Origin: Salipiger sp. CCB-MM3
GTDB taxonomy: Bacteria; Pseudomonadota; Alphaproteobacteria; Rhodobacterales; Rhodobacteraceae
Assembly (NCBI RefSeq): GCF_001687105.1
Contig: NZ_CP014599.1
Span: 124,001-188,000, forward strand
DNA length: 64,000 nt
Direction: 5' to 3'
Of the stretch, positions 1-8,611 are shown one piece after another. The position numbers and the translations under genes are program-made. How positions within the stretch are numbered: the first letter of the stretch is position 1; each line of letters opens with the position of its first letter. The notes under the pieces are model-generated. The model saw only the letters and a list, made by a program, of their open reading frames with translations. It had not been told where the DNA came from and did no database searches.

Positions 1-176
1 ACCCGGCAGCGCCAGCGGTTGACCGTGAAATTGGGGTGTTCCTCGACCCAGCGCGCAAGTTCGGGCTGGGCGCCCATCATGCAGGCCATGGGGGTGACAT
101 CTGTGTAGACGAGACTGCGTTCGGAGCAAGTGTCGGGCGCAGTGGACAAGCATGCCACAAAGAGAAGCTCAATCAT
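1..176 (-). CDS. Small Cys-containing hypothetical protein, 3' end cut by window edge
   Basis: Reading the minus strand from ATG at 176 gives an open frame of 58 codons that runs off the window at position 1. The N-terminus is hydrophobic (MIELLFVACLSTAPDTC) and looks like a short signal or anchor segment. After it come scattered cysteines, a Tyr-Thr-Asp-Val-Thr-Pro-Met stretch, and a Glu-Leu-Ala-Arg-Trp-Val segment. The residue mix is protein-like, and a GCGAGG ribosome-binding sequence precedes the ATG, so it is preferred over the overlapping plus-strand frame. Small proteins of this style are common in Rhodobacterales; no function is recognised. It is divergent from the histidine kinase gene, so the two would share the region near 177-330. 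Confidence 0.6.
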   Translation of the reverse strand, partial: MIELLFVACLSTAPDTCSERSLVYTDVTPMACMMGAQPELARWVEEHPNFTVNRWRCR

Positions 177-1957
177 GGTTGCCTCGCTTGGTTGAACGTG
201 ATGCCCCTTCAGTATCGCGCCCACCCCCTAATATTCAGCAGAAGAGATTTGTTTCAGTCTTGCTGCAGCGCAGCATTGCCCAAAAATCATACTGGTTTGC
301 GTCGAAATTAGGCGAAATTAGGTCAGCAAACAAGCACTGGCGCCGCATCTTTGGGCAGAGGCATCTGTCGCTCAAGGCGCGGCTCGGCATCGGCGCGGGC
401 ATTCTGGGCCTTGCGACTCTCATCACCGCGCTGATCATCGTCGCCGGAATGGGGCGCGTTTCGGACCGTCTGCAAGAGGCGCTGGCCGCCGAACGCCGGC
501 TCGAAGACTACGCCGCGCTGTCGACGCAGGTTTCCACCTATATCCTCGTCGCCGCCGAGCTGATCCAAAGCGACCAGCCCGCCGACACCCGCGCCGCGCG
601 CACCGCGCAGGTGGTGCAGACGTTGCAGGGCACCTTCGCCCGGCTGCGCGGCGGGCTCGACGCCGAAGTGGCCGCAGCAAAGGGCCTCGACGCGCAAAGC
701 CGCCGCGCCACGCTGTCACTGGCGCTCGCCCGGATGGAGGCGCAGCTCAACACCGCGCAGGCCGGGCTGCTGTCAAAGGACGCCAGCCGCGCGCAACTGC
801 GCGCCCATCTCGACGGCTTCGCCTCAGCAGTGGAGCCCTTGCTGGCCGAGGCGGTGAACGAAGAGCGCCGCCTGCGGCGTGAAATCCTCTCTGGCATCGA
901 CGCTCTGCGCCACCGGCTGACCCTCGCCGCCGCGATCATGGCGGGCGTCGCGCTGCTGCTCACCGCCGGGTTCTACCTGTTTCTGCTGCGCCCGCAGTTC
1001 CGGCGGCTGGACGCCCTGCAGGGTGCCGCGCGGCGCATCGGACAAGAGGATTTCAGCGTCTCGCTGCCCGGCACCCGGCAGGACGAGATCGGGCGGCTCT
1101 ACACAGAGACCAACCGCATGGCGCAGGCGCTCGCCGCCCGCGCGAGCACCGTGGCGCGCGACCGCGCCCGGCTGGAAGAGACCATCGCCAGCCGCACCGA
1201 AGCGCTGCGCGCCGCCAACGCCCGGCTCGAACGTACCGACGAGGACCGCCGCCGCTTCTTTGCCGACATCAGTCATGAATTGCGGACGCCGCTCACGGTG
1301 ATCTTGATGGAGGCGCAGCTTGGCCGCCGCGGCGCGCCGCAGCCGGAAGAGGCCTTTGCCACCATCGAAAACCGCGCCACGCGGCTCGGGCGACGGATCG
1401 ACGATCTGCTGCGCATCGCCCGCTCCGAAACTGGGCAACTGGCGCTCGACCCGGCCCCCGTCGACCTTGCCCAACTGACCACCGAGGCGATCGCGGAAAC
1501 CACCGCCGAGCTTGCCAACGCGGGAATGGAACTGCAGCGCCCTGACCCGGCGACGGCCCCGCTTATGGTGATCGCCGACCGCAACTGGCTGCGGCAGGTG
1601 ATCTCCGGGCTGATCCGCAACGCCATCCGCCACGCCCGCGACGGCGGGCTGCTGCGGCTCGAACTGCAGGCGCAAGGCACCACCGCCGAGCTTCGGGTGA
1701 TCGACAATGGCCCCGGCATCCCGCCCGCGGCGCAGGCGCTTGTCTTCGACCGGTTCGCCCAGTCCGGTGGGCAATCGGCGCAGGGCTTCGGCCTCGGTCT
1801 GCCGCTGGCACGCTGGGTGATCGAGCAGCAGGGCGGAGAGATCACCCTGCAAAGCCCCCTGCCCCGCGACACCGCGCTCGGCCCGGCCCCCGGCACGCAG
1901 CTTGCGCTGCAACTGCCGCGCGCGCCGCAGGCGGGCACGCTCGAGGCCGCAACATGA
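152..1957 (+). CDS. Sensor histidine kinase, MoxY/MxaY-like position next to pqq
   Basis: A membrane-bound orthodox histidine kinase. Residues are counted from ATG 152. A transmembrane segment lies at about 78-100, a periplasmic sensor region follows, a second transmembrane segment is near 256-279, then HAMP. The H-box has His375 in I-S-H-E-L-R-T-P, and the C-terminal ATPase carries D-N-G-P-G-I and G-F-G-L-G-L. It overlaps the response-regulator gene by 4 nt (ATGA), so the two form one unit. The start is uncertain: the first 60 or so codons are AT-richer and not protein-like, they overlap a minus-strand gene, and the true start may be a downstream alternative codon such as TTG 260. Its place before pqqA suggests control of PQQ-dependent oxidation, as for MxaYX and similar pairs; this is inference. 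Confidence 0.85.
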   Translation: MPQREAQSWLPRLVERDAPSVSRPPPNIQQKRFVSVLLQRSIAQKSYWFASKLGEIRSANKHWRRIFGQRHLSLKARLGIGAGILGLATLITALIIVAGMGRVSDRLQEALAAERRLEDYAALSTQVSTYILVAAELIQSDQPADTRAARTAQVVQTLQGTFARLRGGLDAEVAAAKGLDAQSRRATLSLALARMEAQLNTAQAGLLSKDASRAQLRAHLDGFASAVEPLLAEAVNEERRLRREILSGIDALRHRLTLAAAIMAGVALLLTAGFYLFLLRPQFRRLDALQGAARRIGQEDFSVSLPGTRQDEIGRLYTETNRMAQALAARASTVARDRARLEETIASRTEALRAANARLERTDEDRRRFFADISHELRTPLTVILMEAQLGRRGAPQPEEAFATIENRATRLGRRIDDLLRIARSETGQLALDPAPVDLAQLTTEAIAETTAELANAGMELQRPDPATAPLMVIADRNWLRQVISGLIRNAIRHARDGGLLRLELQAQGTTAELRVIDNGPGIPPAAQALVFDRFAQSGGQSAQGFGLGLPLARWVIEQQGGEITLQSPLPRDTALGPAPGTQLALQLPRAPQAGTLEAAT

Positions 1958-2682
1958 CCGTTGCGCCGCCGCCCCGCCTCCTCGTCGTCGATGACGACCC
2001 CGAGATCTGCTCGGCCCTTGCGCGGGGGCTCGGCCTGCATGGCTATGAGGTAGAGACCTGCAACCGCGCCGCCACCGCCCTGCCCGAGCTTGCCGCGCGC
2101 CGGTTCGATGCGGCGGTGATCGACGTGATGCTTGGCGCCGACAGCGGCATCGCGCTAGTCCGCGAGGCGCGCGAGGCCGGGGCGCAGCTGCCCATCGTCA
2201 TGCTCTCGGCGCTGTCCGAGGTCGACCACCGCGCCGCCGGGCTGGAGGCCGGGGCCGACGATTATGTGGTCAAACCCTTCTCCTTTGACGAGCTGGTCGC
2301 GCGGCTGCAGGTGCAGCAGCGCCGCGTCGCCGCGCTCCGCCCCGCCCCCGCCCGGCTCGATCCCGCCGAGCGGCGCGTCACCGCCGGGCCGCACAGCGCC
2401 CAGCTGACCGAGCGCGAGTTCGCGCTGCTCTCGCTGCTGGCGGCGCAGGCCGGAACGCCGCTCACCCGGGGCGAGATTTTCGACCGGCTCTGGGCCGGGG
2501 AGTCGCGCAGCGAGAATGTGGTCGACGTCTACATCGGCTATCTGCGCAAAAAGCTGCGCCCCGCCGAGGGGTTCGGCTTCGAGATCGCCACCCTGCGCCA
2601 GCGCGGCTTCTGCCTCACCGGGATCGCGCCCCTCCTCCCCGCCGCGACGCCGGGCACCGACCTTGGTCTAGGCCGCTCTTAG
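1954..2682 (+). CDS. OmpR/PhoB-family response regulator
   Basis: A 242-residue two-domain regulator. The receiver domain (about 8-120) has the acidic pair D-D-D near residue 14, the phosphoacceptor Asp57 in V-I-D-V-M-L, and the conserved Lys107 in V-K-P-F. A winged-helix DNA-binding domain occupies about 130-225, with the typical E-N-V-V-D-V-Y-I-G-Y-L-R-K-K-L motif. It is translationally coupled to the upstream kinase and ends 75 nt before pqqA. The likely role is phosphorylation-dependent control of pqq and/or quinoprotein genes. The target is inferred only from position. Confidence 0.9.
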   Translation: MTVAPPPRLLVVDDDPEICSALARGLGLHGYEVETCNRAATALPELAARRFDAAVIDVMLGADSGIALVREAREAGAQLPIVMLSALSEVDHRAAGLEAGADDYVVKPFSFDELVARLQVQQRRVAALRPAPARLDPAERRVTAGPHSAQLTEREFALLSLLAAQAGTPLTRGEIFDRLWAGESRSENVVDVYIGYLRKKLRPAEGFGFEIATLRQRGFCLTGIAPLLPAATPGTDLGLGRS

Positions 2683-2757
2683 ATTATAAGACTCGCCCCG
2701 CGCCGCCCCCGCTTGCCACACTGTCTCCACCGCCAGCTGCAACAGGAGGAGATACAG

Positions 2758-2850
2758 ATGGCCTGGACCAAACCCGTGATCCGCGAAATCGAGTGCGGCA
2801 TGGAAATCAACATGTACGGACCCGATCACGACGACGGCGTGTTGTTCTGA
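2758..2850 (+). CDS. pqqA: PQQ precursor peptide PqqA
   Basis: A 30-residue peptide: MAWTKPVIREIECGMEINMY, then GPDHDDGVLF. It has the family signature E-x-x-x-Y at Glu16 and Tyr20, the two residues that PqqE and later enzymes crosslink and excise to build PQQ. A strong AGGAGG ribosome-binding sequence lies just upstream. It sits immediately before pqqB, the canonical order. The gene is too short for most length cut-offs, but the motif and position leave little doubt. Confidence 0.95.
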   Translation: MAWTKPVIREIECGMEINMYGPDHDDGVLF

Positions 2851-2872
2851 TCGGCAGCGCGCGGAGAACGTG

Positions 2873-3784
2873 ATGCATCAGATCCGCGCGCACATCCTCG
2901 GGGCCGCTGCCGGTGGCGGCCTGCCGCAGTGGAACTGCGGCTGCGACAACTGCCGGATGGCCCGCGCAGGCGACATCCCCGCCCAGACCCAAAGTTCGCT
3001 GGCCGTCTCGGCGAATGGCACGGACTGGGCGATCCTCAACGCCTCGCCGGACATCCGCGCGCAGCTTGCCGCCACCCCATCGCTGCATCCCACGGGCCTG
3101 CGCGAGATGCCGCTGCGGGCGGTGCTGCTGACCAATGGTGACATCGATCACGTCGCCGGCCTGCTGACCCTGCGCGAGATGCAGCCCTTCACGCTTTACG
3201 CCACGCCCGGCATCCACGAGGTGATCGCCGCCAATCCCGCGTTCGACGCGCTCAATCCCAAGGTCGTCAGCCGCGCCCCGCTGGCGCTGGAACAGCCGGT
3301 GGAACTGGTGCCCGGGCTGTTCGCCACGCTGTTCTCGGTGCCCGGAAAAGTGCCGCTCTATATGGAGGGCGGCGAGATGGACGGCGCTCTGCAGACCGAC
3401 CTCATGGGCGAGCAGACCGTGGGCGTCGAGCTCAGCACCGGCGAAAGCCGCGCCTATTACATTCCCGGCTGCGCCCGGCTTGATGAGGCGCTGCGCACGC
3501 GGATCTCCGGTGCCGCGCTGGTGCTGTTCGACGGCACGCTCTGGCGCGACGACGAGATGATCGCCGCGGGCATCGGCCAGAAGACCGGGCGCCGCATGGG
3601 CCATATCTCGATGAGCGGCCCGGCAGGGTCGATCGCCGCCTTCGACGGGCTCGATGTGGGCGCCAAGGTCTTCGTGCATATGAACAACACCAACCCGGTG
3701 CTGCGCCCCGGCTCCCCCGAGCGGGCCGAGGCCGAGGCAGCGGGCTGGATCATCGGACAGGATGGACTGGAGCTTACCGCATGA
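2873..3784 (+). CDS. pqqB: PQQ biosynthesis protein PqqB (metallo-beta-lactamase fold)
   Basis: 303 residues, the normal length for PqqB. The N-terminus I-L-G-A-A-A-G-G-G-L-P-Q-W-N-C-G-C carries the cysteine motif typical of the family. A metal-binding-like segment, T-N-G-D-I-D-H-V-A-G-L-L, follows near residue 85. PqqB is a metallo-beta-lactamase-fold hydroxylase acting on the Glu-Tyr intermediate in PQQ assembly. GTG at 2870 directly precedes ATG 2873; the ATG is chosen because the GGAG at 2863-2866 is better spaced from it. It overlaps pqqC by 4 nt, so the genes are translationally coupled. Confidence 0.95.
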   Translation: MHQIRAHILGAAAGGGLPQWNCGCDNCRMARAGDIPAQTQSSLAVSANGTDWAILNASPDIRAQLAATPSLHPTGLREMPLRAVLLTNGDIDHVAGLLTLREMQPFTLYATPGIHEVIAANPAFDALNPKVVSRAPLALEQPVELVPGLFATLFSVPGKVPLYMEGGEMDGALQTDLMGEQTVGVELSTGESRAYYIPGCARLDEALRTRISGAALVLFDGTLWRDDEMIAAGIGQKTGRRMGHISMSGPAGSIAAFDGLDVGAKVFVHMNNTNPVLRPGSPERAEAEAAGWIIGQDGLELTA

Positions 3785-4557
3785 CACGCATCCCCCCACA
3801 GCAAGACCCGCTGTCCCGCGCCGATTTCGAGGCCCGCCTGCGCCACATCGGGGCGGTGCGCTACCACGATCTGCACCCGTTCCACGATAGGCTGCACGGC
3901 GGCGACTGCAGCCCCGACGAGGTCCGCGCCTGGGTGATCAATCGTTACTACTACCAACATTCCATCCCGATGAAGGACGCCGCCTTCATGTCGCGCGTCG
4001 AGGACCCGGACCTGCGCCGGGCCTGGCGCTCGCGGATCGAGGATCACGACGGCACCGAAACCAACGAAGGCGGCATTCGCCGCTGGCTGCGCCTCGCCGA
4101 GGCGGTGGGGCTGGACCGCGACTATGTGGCCTCCTGCGCGGGTGTGCTGCCCGCCACCCGTTTCGCGGTGGATGCCTATGTGCGCTTCGTGCGCGACAAG
4201 AGCCTGCTGGAGGCGGTCGCCGCCTCGCTGACCGAACTTTTCGCGCCGAAAATCCACGCCAGCCGCATCGAGGGCCTCTTGCAGAACTACGCTTTCGCCG
4301 ATGACGCGGCGCTGAGCTATTTCCGCAACCGCCTGACCGAGGCCCCCAAGGATGTCGCCTTCGGGCTCGACTGGGTTCTGACCCACGCCGACACCGCCGA
4401 AAAGCAGGAACAGGCGGCGCAGGCGCTGATCTTCAAGACCGATGTGCTCTGGTCGCAGCTCGATGCGCTCTGGGGGGCCTATGTCGCCCCCGCCCGCATT
4501 CCGCCCGGCGCCTGGCATCCCGGCGAGGGACTGGCCAAAAGCGAAGCGGCCGCGTGA
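3781..4557 (+). CDS. pqqC: Pyrroloquinoline-quinone synthase PqqC
   Basis: 258 residues, close to the usual length of about 250. PqqC is the cofactor-free oxidase that does the final ring closure and eight-electron oxidation to PQQ. Family hallmarks seen are the N-terminal R-Y-H-D-L-H-P-F-H segment, the W-V-I-N-R-Y-Y-Y-Q motif, the E-D-H-D-G-T-E region and the G-L-D-W-V-L near the C-terminus. It overlaps both pqqB and pqqD by 4 nt, typical of one tightly coupled operon. Confidence 0.96.
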   Translation: MTRIPPQQDPLSRADFEARLRHIGAVRYHDLHPFHDRLHGGDCSPDEVRAWVINRYYYQHSIPMKDAAFMSRVEDPDLRRAWRSRIEDHDGTETNEGGIRRWLRLAEAVGLDRDYVASCAGVLPATRFAVDAYVRFVRDKSLLEAVAASLTELFAPKIHASRIEGLLQNYAFADDAALSYFRNRLTEAPKDVAFGLDWVLTHADTAEKQEQAAQALIFKTDVLWSQLDALWGAYVAPARIPPGAWHPGEGLAKSEAAA

Positions 4558-4832
4558 TGGACCCCGCCGCGATCCCCGCCCTGCCCCGCGGCGTGCGCCT
4601 GCACCACGACAGGGTGCGCGGCGGCTGGGTGCTGCTCGCCCCAGAGCGCGCCGTGACCCTCGATGCCATCGCCCATGCCATCCTGTCGGAAGTGGACGGC
4701 AGGCGCAGCTTTGCCGAGATCACCGAAACCCTCGCCGCCCGCTACGCCGCCCCGCCCGCGCAGATCGCCAAGGACGCCGCGAGCTTTCTGCAGGCGCTTG
4801 AGGCCCGCCGCTTTCTCGATGTGACCCCTTAA
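4554..4832 (+). CDS. pqqD: PQQ biosynthesis peptide chaperone PqqD
   Basis: 92 residues, the standard size for PqqD, a winged-helix RiPP recognition element that binds PqqA and presents it to PqqE. Sequence support is the central L-L-A-P-E-R-A-V-T-L-D segment and the S-E-V-D-G-R-R-S-F-A-E-I motif followed by an A-x-x-Y-x-A region. It overlaps pqqC by 4 nt. The gap to pqqE is 73 nt, the longest in the operon, and contains one copy of a repeated element (4837-4859). Confidence 0.93.
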   Translation: MMDPAAIPALPRGVRLHHDRVRGGWVLLAPERAVTLDAIAHAILSEVDGRRSFAEITETLAARYAAPPAQIAKDAASFLQALEARRFLDVTP

Positions 4833-4836
4833 GCCG

Positions 4837-4859
4837 CTTCTTCTCTTTCCAAATACGCA
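4837..4859 (+). repeat. Single arm of a repeated intergenic element
   Basis: The run CTTCTTCTCTTTCCAAATAC followed by GCA lies between pqqD and pqqE. Nearly the same sequence forms the arms of a long inverted repeat at 19043-19099 and recurs at 37824-37846. Here only one arm is present, so it cannot form the long hairpin by itself. The function is unknown. Confidence 0.6.
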
Positions 4860-4905
4860 CGGCCCGGCGCCGACCACGGGCCCCACCGCTGATCAAAGGC
4901 CCGTT

Positions 4906-6024
4906 ATGACCAAAGCCACGCCCGCTCCCCCGATCGCCATGCTTGCCGAACTGACGCACCGCTGTCCGCTCTCCTGCCCCTATTGCTCCAACCCCGTCGA
5001 GCTGGCACGGCAGGACAGCGAGCTCGACACCGCCACTTGGGCACGGGTCTTCAAAGAGGCCGCGGAGATGGGCGTGCTGCAACTGCACCTCTCGGGCGGC
5101 GAGCCCGCCACGAGGCGCGATCTCGAGGATCTGGTGCGCGCCGCGCGCGAGGCCGGGCTTTACACCAATCTCATCACCTCGGGCATTGGCCTCACCGAGC
5201 GGCGGCTGCGGGCGCTCGACGCCGCCGGGCTCGACCATATCCAGCTCAGCCTGCAGGGCACCACGCCCGAGATGGCTGATGAGATCGGCGGCTATCGCGG
5301 CGGCTTTGCGCGCAAGCTGCAGGTGGCGCAATGGATCGGGCAGATCGGCTTTCCGCTCACGCTCAACGCGGTGCTGCACCGGCGCAATCTGCACCAGCTG
5401 CCACGCGCGCTGGAGATGGCCGTGGAGATGGGCGCACGGCGGATCGAGGTCGCCACGGTGCAATTCCACGGCTGGGCGCTGAAGAACCGCGACGCGCTGA
5501 TGCCGACCCGCGCGCAGGCCGAGGAGGCCACGCGCATCGTCACCGAGGCCCGCGTCCGGCTGAAGGGCCGGTTGGTGATCGACTATGTGCCCGCCGACTA
5601 CCATTCGGACTATCCCAAGCGCTGCATGGGCGGCTGGGGCTCGACCGGGCTCAACATCGCGCCCGACGGTCAGGTCCTGCCCTGCCACGCGGCGCAGACC
5701 ATCCCGCATCTGAGCTTTGAGTCGGTCAAGGACCGGCCCCTTTCCGAGATCTGGCTCTATAGCGCGGCGTTCAACGCCTATCGCGGCACCGACTGGATGC
5801 CCGAGCCCTGCCGCTCCTGCGAGCGCAAGACGATCGACTTCGGCGGCTGCCGCTGTCAGGCCATGGCGCTGGCGGGCGATCCGGCGGCGACGGACCCGGT
5901 CTGCGTGAAGTCCCCGCATCATGTGGACCTGCAGGTGCGGGCCGAGGCCCATGCGCAGGCCACAGATGCGCCGCTGATCTACCGCAGTGCGCCCGGCAAA
6001 CCGGTCGCCGAGCCCGCCGAGTGA
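4906..6024 (+). CDS. pqqE: PqqA peptide cyclase PqqE (radical SAM/SPASM)
   Basis: 372 residues. PqqE forms the carbon-carbon crosslink between Glu16 and Tyr20 of PqqA. The radical SAM cluster motif C-x3-C-x2-C is at Cys20, Cys24 and Cys27 (H-R-C-P-L-S-C-P-Y-C). The glycine-rich S-G-G-E-P SAM motif follows near residue 65. The C-terminal SPASM region has many cysteines, including C-M-G-G-W-G, L-P-C-H and C-R-S-C-E. It closes the pqqABCDE operon. No pqqF or pqqG protease is seen nearby. Confidence 0.97.
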   Translation: MTKATPAPPIAMLAELTHRCPLSCPYCSNPVELARQDSELDTATWARVFKEAAEMGVLQLHLSGGEPATRRDLEDLVRAAREAGLYTNLITSGIGLTERRLRALDAAGLDHIQLSLQGTTPEMADEIGGYRGGFARKLQVAQWIGQIGFPLTLNAVLHRRNLHQLPRALEMAVEMGARRIEVATVQFHGWALKNRDALMPTRAQAEEATRIVTEARVRLKGRLVIDYVPADYHSDYPKRCMGGWGSTGLNIAPDGQVLPCHAAQTIPHLSFESVKDRPLSEIWLYSAAFNAYRGTDWMPEPCRSCERKTIDFGGCRCQAMALAGDPAATDPVCVKSPHHVDLQVRAEAHAQATDAPLIYRSAPGKPVAEPAE

Positions 6025-6372
6025 GGTTTGCGCCCGCACCGCGCAAGCCGGAATCATCCCCAATTAGAGCCTGTTAGGATCGCGACTCGCGCTGTTCTCT
6101 CCCCTGCGCACGATTCGACCGGGCGCGGCGCCGCGCCCGGATCCGCGCCATAAGCCTTGAAATTGCGCAACACCGGACGTGAAAAGCTCTGACGCGAATT
6201 ATCCATGCTATTTCAACAACTTATTTCACCTCTTGCGAGCAGCGCATGAAGCCCCGCAAGATGTCGCGGCAGACCCCCTGCCCCACAACCGCAGGAAATT
6301 GTGGACAACTGCGCTCTCTCTTGCGTAAAGAAACGGTAATAAAAGCGCTGGCGGAAAACAGCGTTACCGAAA
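6025..6372. promoter_or_regulatory. Leader and control region upstream of repABC
   Basis: No gene is visible in these 348 bases. Visible structures are a perfect 22-bp GC-rich palindrome at 6119-6140, the inverted pair CTTGCG (6232-6237) and CGCAAG (6255-6260) with a third CTTGCG at 6320-6325, and CCACAA (6283-6288) pairing with TTGTGG (6299-6304). TTGTGGACAA at 6299-6308 resembles a DnaA box read in reverse. A nested inverted repeat pairs CGGTAA (6334-6339) with TTACCG (6364-6369) and CGCTG (6346-6350) with CAGCG (6359-6363), just before repA. Such repeats are plausible RepA/RepB autoregulation sites; this is inferred. Confidence 0.5.
6119..6140. repeat. Perfect 22-bp GC-rich palindrome downstream of pqqE
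   Basis: Eleven bases starting CCGGGCGCGG are followed by their exact reverse complement with no spacer. There is no T-run on either side, so a classical terminator is only one option. It lies 95 nt after the pqqE stop and 233 nt before repA. It may end pqq transcripts or be part of the replicon control region. Confidence 0.5.
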
Positions 6373-7560
6373 ATGAGGGCAGCAGTGGCGGAACCGATTC
6401 ACATCAACGCCCGCGTGCGGGAAAACGCCGAAGCGATCAGCGCGGCGCTCGAAGACCATATGCTGAAGGTCTTCGCCCCCGATGCGCGAAAGGAATTGCG
6501 CCGTTTCTCCGCCGGAGAAGCGGCCGAACTGCTTGGCATCTCTCCGAGCTTCCTGCGCAAGCTGCATTTCGAAGACCGCGTGCCCGAGGTGCATACCACG
6601 CCGGGCGGAAGAAGACACTATTCCGGGGCAGATCTGCTTGAGATCCGCAAGATCCTCGACAGCACCGCCAAGACCAAGGGCACCTACATGCGCGGTCGGC
6701 GCGAGGGCGACAAGGTGCAGGTTCTGTCCTTCCTCAACTTCAAGGGCGGCTCGGGCAAGACCACAAGCTCGATCCACACCGCGCAGCGGCTGGCGCTGAA
6801 GGGCTACCGGGTGCTGGCGGTCGATATCGACCCGCAGGCCTCGTTGACCACGCTGTTCGGCTACCGCCCCGAGTATGATTTCCTGCATTCCGGCACGATC
6901 TACGACGCGATCCGCTACGACGATCCGGTGCCGCTGTCGCAGGTGATCCAGAAAACCTATTTCACCGGCATCGATCTGGCGCCGGGCGGGCTGATCTTGC
7001 AGGAATTCGAGCATGAGACCCCGCAGGCGCTGATGGCCAACATGCAGCCGCCGTTCTTCTCGCGCATGGCCGCCGCACTGCAGGAGGTCGAAGCCGATTA
7101 CGACGTGATCATCTTCGACTGCCCGCCGCAGCTGGGCTATCTGACCATGTCGGCGCTCTGCGCCTCGACCGGCGTGCTGATCACCATCGTGCCCAACATG
7201 CTCGACATCGCCTCGATGGCGCAATTCCTGCAGATGAGTGCCGATTTGCTCGATGTGGTGTCGAATGCCGGGGCCAGCATGGAGTTCGACTTCCTGCGCT
7301 TCTTGATCAACCGCTACGAGCCCAACGACGGCCCGCAGCAGCAGGTCGTGGCCTTCCTGCGCCAGCTTTTCGGCGAGGAAGTGATGGTCGCGGCCATGCT
7401 CAAATCCACCGCCATCTCTGATGCCGGGCTGACGACGCAGACGCTCTATGAGGTCGACCGCTCGCAGTTCCACCGCAACACCTACGACCGCGCGGTGGAT
7501 TCACTCAATCAGGTCAACGATGAGGTCGAGTCTCTCATTCAGAAAGCATGGGGACGCTGA
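6373..7560 (+). CDS. repA: Plasmid partitioning ATPase RepA (ParA family)
   Basis: 395 residues. RepA of repABC replicons is a ParA-type ATPase that segregates the plasmid with RepB and represses the operon. An N-terminal helix-turn-helix region (about 40-95, S-A-G-E-A-A-E-L-L-G-I-S) precedes the deviant Walker A box K-G-G-S-G-K-T-T at 124-131. A D-I-D-P-Q-A-S-L-T motif near 146 and an F-D-C-P-P-Q Walker B-like segment near 250 follow. It is the first gene of the operon and overlaps repB by a single base. Confidence 0.96.
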   Translation: MRAAVAEPIHINARVRENAEAISAALEDHMLKVFAPDARKELRRFSAGEAAELLGISPSFLRKLHFEDRVPEVHTTPGGRRHYSGADLLEIRKILDSTAKTKGTYMRGRREGDKVQVLSFLNFKGGSGKTTSSIHTAQRLALKGYRVLAVDIDPQASLTTLFGYRPEYDFLHSGTIYDAIRYDDPVPLSQVIQKTYFTGIDLAPGGLILQEFEHETPQALMANMQPPFFSRMAAALQEVEADYDVIIFDCPPQLGYLTMSALCASTGVLITIVPNMLDIASMAQFLQMSADLLDVVSNAGASMEFDFLRFLINRYEPNDGPQQQVVAFLRQLFGEEVMVAAMLKSTAISDAGLTTQTLYEVDRSQFHRNTYDRAVDSLNQVNDEVESLIQKAWGR

Positions 7561-8531
7561 TGGCACGTAAAGGCATTCTGGAACCAAGAATTTCGACCCT
7601 CGGCGGCGGCGCAGAGCGCAAACCGACCGCCGCTGAATCGCGGATGATGCCACGCGGCGCGGTCGGCGCGCTGCAAAGCTCGCTGTCGAAGCTGCAGGAG
7701 AACGCGGTTCAGGAGATCGAGCCCGATCTGATCGACGACGCCGGGTTTGAGGACCGTCTGGGCCTCGATCCCGAGGCGCAGGGTCAGCTGAAAGAAAGCC
7801 TGCAGACCTACGGCCAGCAGGTGCCGGTGCTCTTGCGCCCGCATCCCACGCAGAACGGCCGTTTCGAGATCGTCTACGGCCGCCGCCGCCTTGGCGCGCT
7901 GCGCGAGCTGGGGATGAAGGTCAAGGCGATGGTCCGCCAGCTGGATGATCACGCGCTGGTCATGGCGCAGGGTCAGGAAAACACCTCGCGGCAGGACCTG
8001 AGCTTCATCGAAAAGGCCAGTTTCGCCGCGCAGCTGCAGGACTCGAACTATGACCGGCAGACAATCGCCGCGGCGCTGTCGATCGACCTGCCGATGGTGA
8101 GCCGGATGCTGAAGGTGGGCACGGCGTTTTCCCTGCCCTTCCTGCGCCAGATCGGCTCTGCCCCCGGCATCGGGCGCGACCGCTGGATGGCGCTGGCGAA
8201 GATCCTGCAGGACGAGGCGGCGAACACCCGCGCCGAGGAGGCGATGCGCGCGCCCGGCTTCGATGCGCTGGATTCCGATGCCCGTTTCGACGCGGTCTAT
8301 GGCGCCACGCAGCGCAAGACCACCGTGGCCAAGCCCCCTGCCCCGCGTCCGCGCAGCCTGCGCGCGCATGATGGCACCGCGCTGGCCGAAATTCGCAGCA
8401 CCGCGCGGGGCCTGACCCTGACGGTGCCATCAAAAACAGCGGATGGTTTCGATCGCTGGCTCGACGCCCGCGCCGAAGAGATCATCCAAGACCTTCACGA
8501 CCGCTGGCAAAGCACCCGGTCGGAAGACTGA
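7560..8531 (+). CDS. repB: Plasmid partitioning protein RepB (ParB family)
   Basis: 323 residues from ATG 7560, which shares one base with the repA stop (TGATG). An upstream ATG at 7548 adds four residues and is less typical. ParB features are G-R-R-R-L-G-A at 107-113 and the G-Q-E-N-T-S-R-Q-D-L-S-F box near 138-150, followed by a helix-turn-helix around 165-190 (Q-T-I-A-A-A-L-S-I-D-L-P-M-V-S-R-M-L). RepB binds centromere sites and is moved by RepA. The candidate site is the palindrome at 9838-9857. Confidence 0.95.
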   Translation: MARKGILEPRISTLGGGAERKPTAAESRMMPRGAVGALQSSLSKLQENAVQEIEPDLIDDAGFEDRLGLDPEAQGQLKESLQTYGQQVPVLLRPHPTQNGRFEIVYGRRRLGALRELGMKVKAMVRQLDDHALVMAQGQENTSRQDLSFIEKASFAAQLQDSNYDRQTIAAALSIDLPMVSRMLKVGTAFSLPFLRQIGSAPGIGRDRWMALAKILQDEAANTRAEEAMRAPGFDALDSDARFDAVYGATQRKTTVAKPPAPRPRSLRAHDGTALAEIRSTARGLTLTVPSKTADGFDRWLDARAEEIIQDLHDRWQSTRSED

Positions 8532-8574
8532 GAGAGCAGTAGAAAAACAACGGAGGCACGAGAGGACAGGCGAC

Positions 8575-8611
8575 AAAAAAGAAAAGCCCCCCAGGACGGA
8601 TCCCGGAAGGC
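8575..8611 (-). terminator. Rho-independent terminator of the ctRNA
   Basis: On the minus strand GCCTTCCGGGA pairs with TCCTGGGGGGC around loop TCCG, giving 11 bp with three G-U pairs, and is followed by a T-rich run. It is the expected 3' structure of a repABC antisense RNA. Confidence 0.7.
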
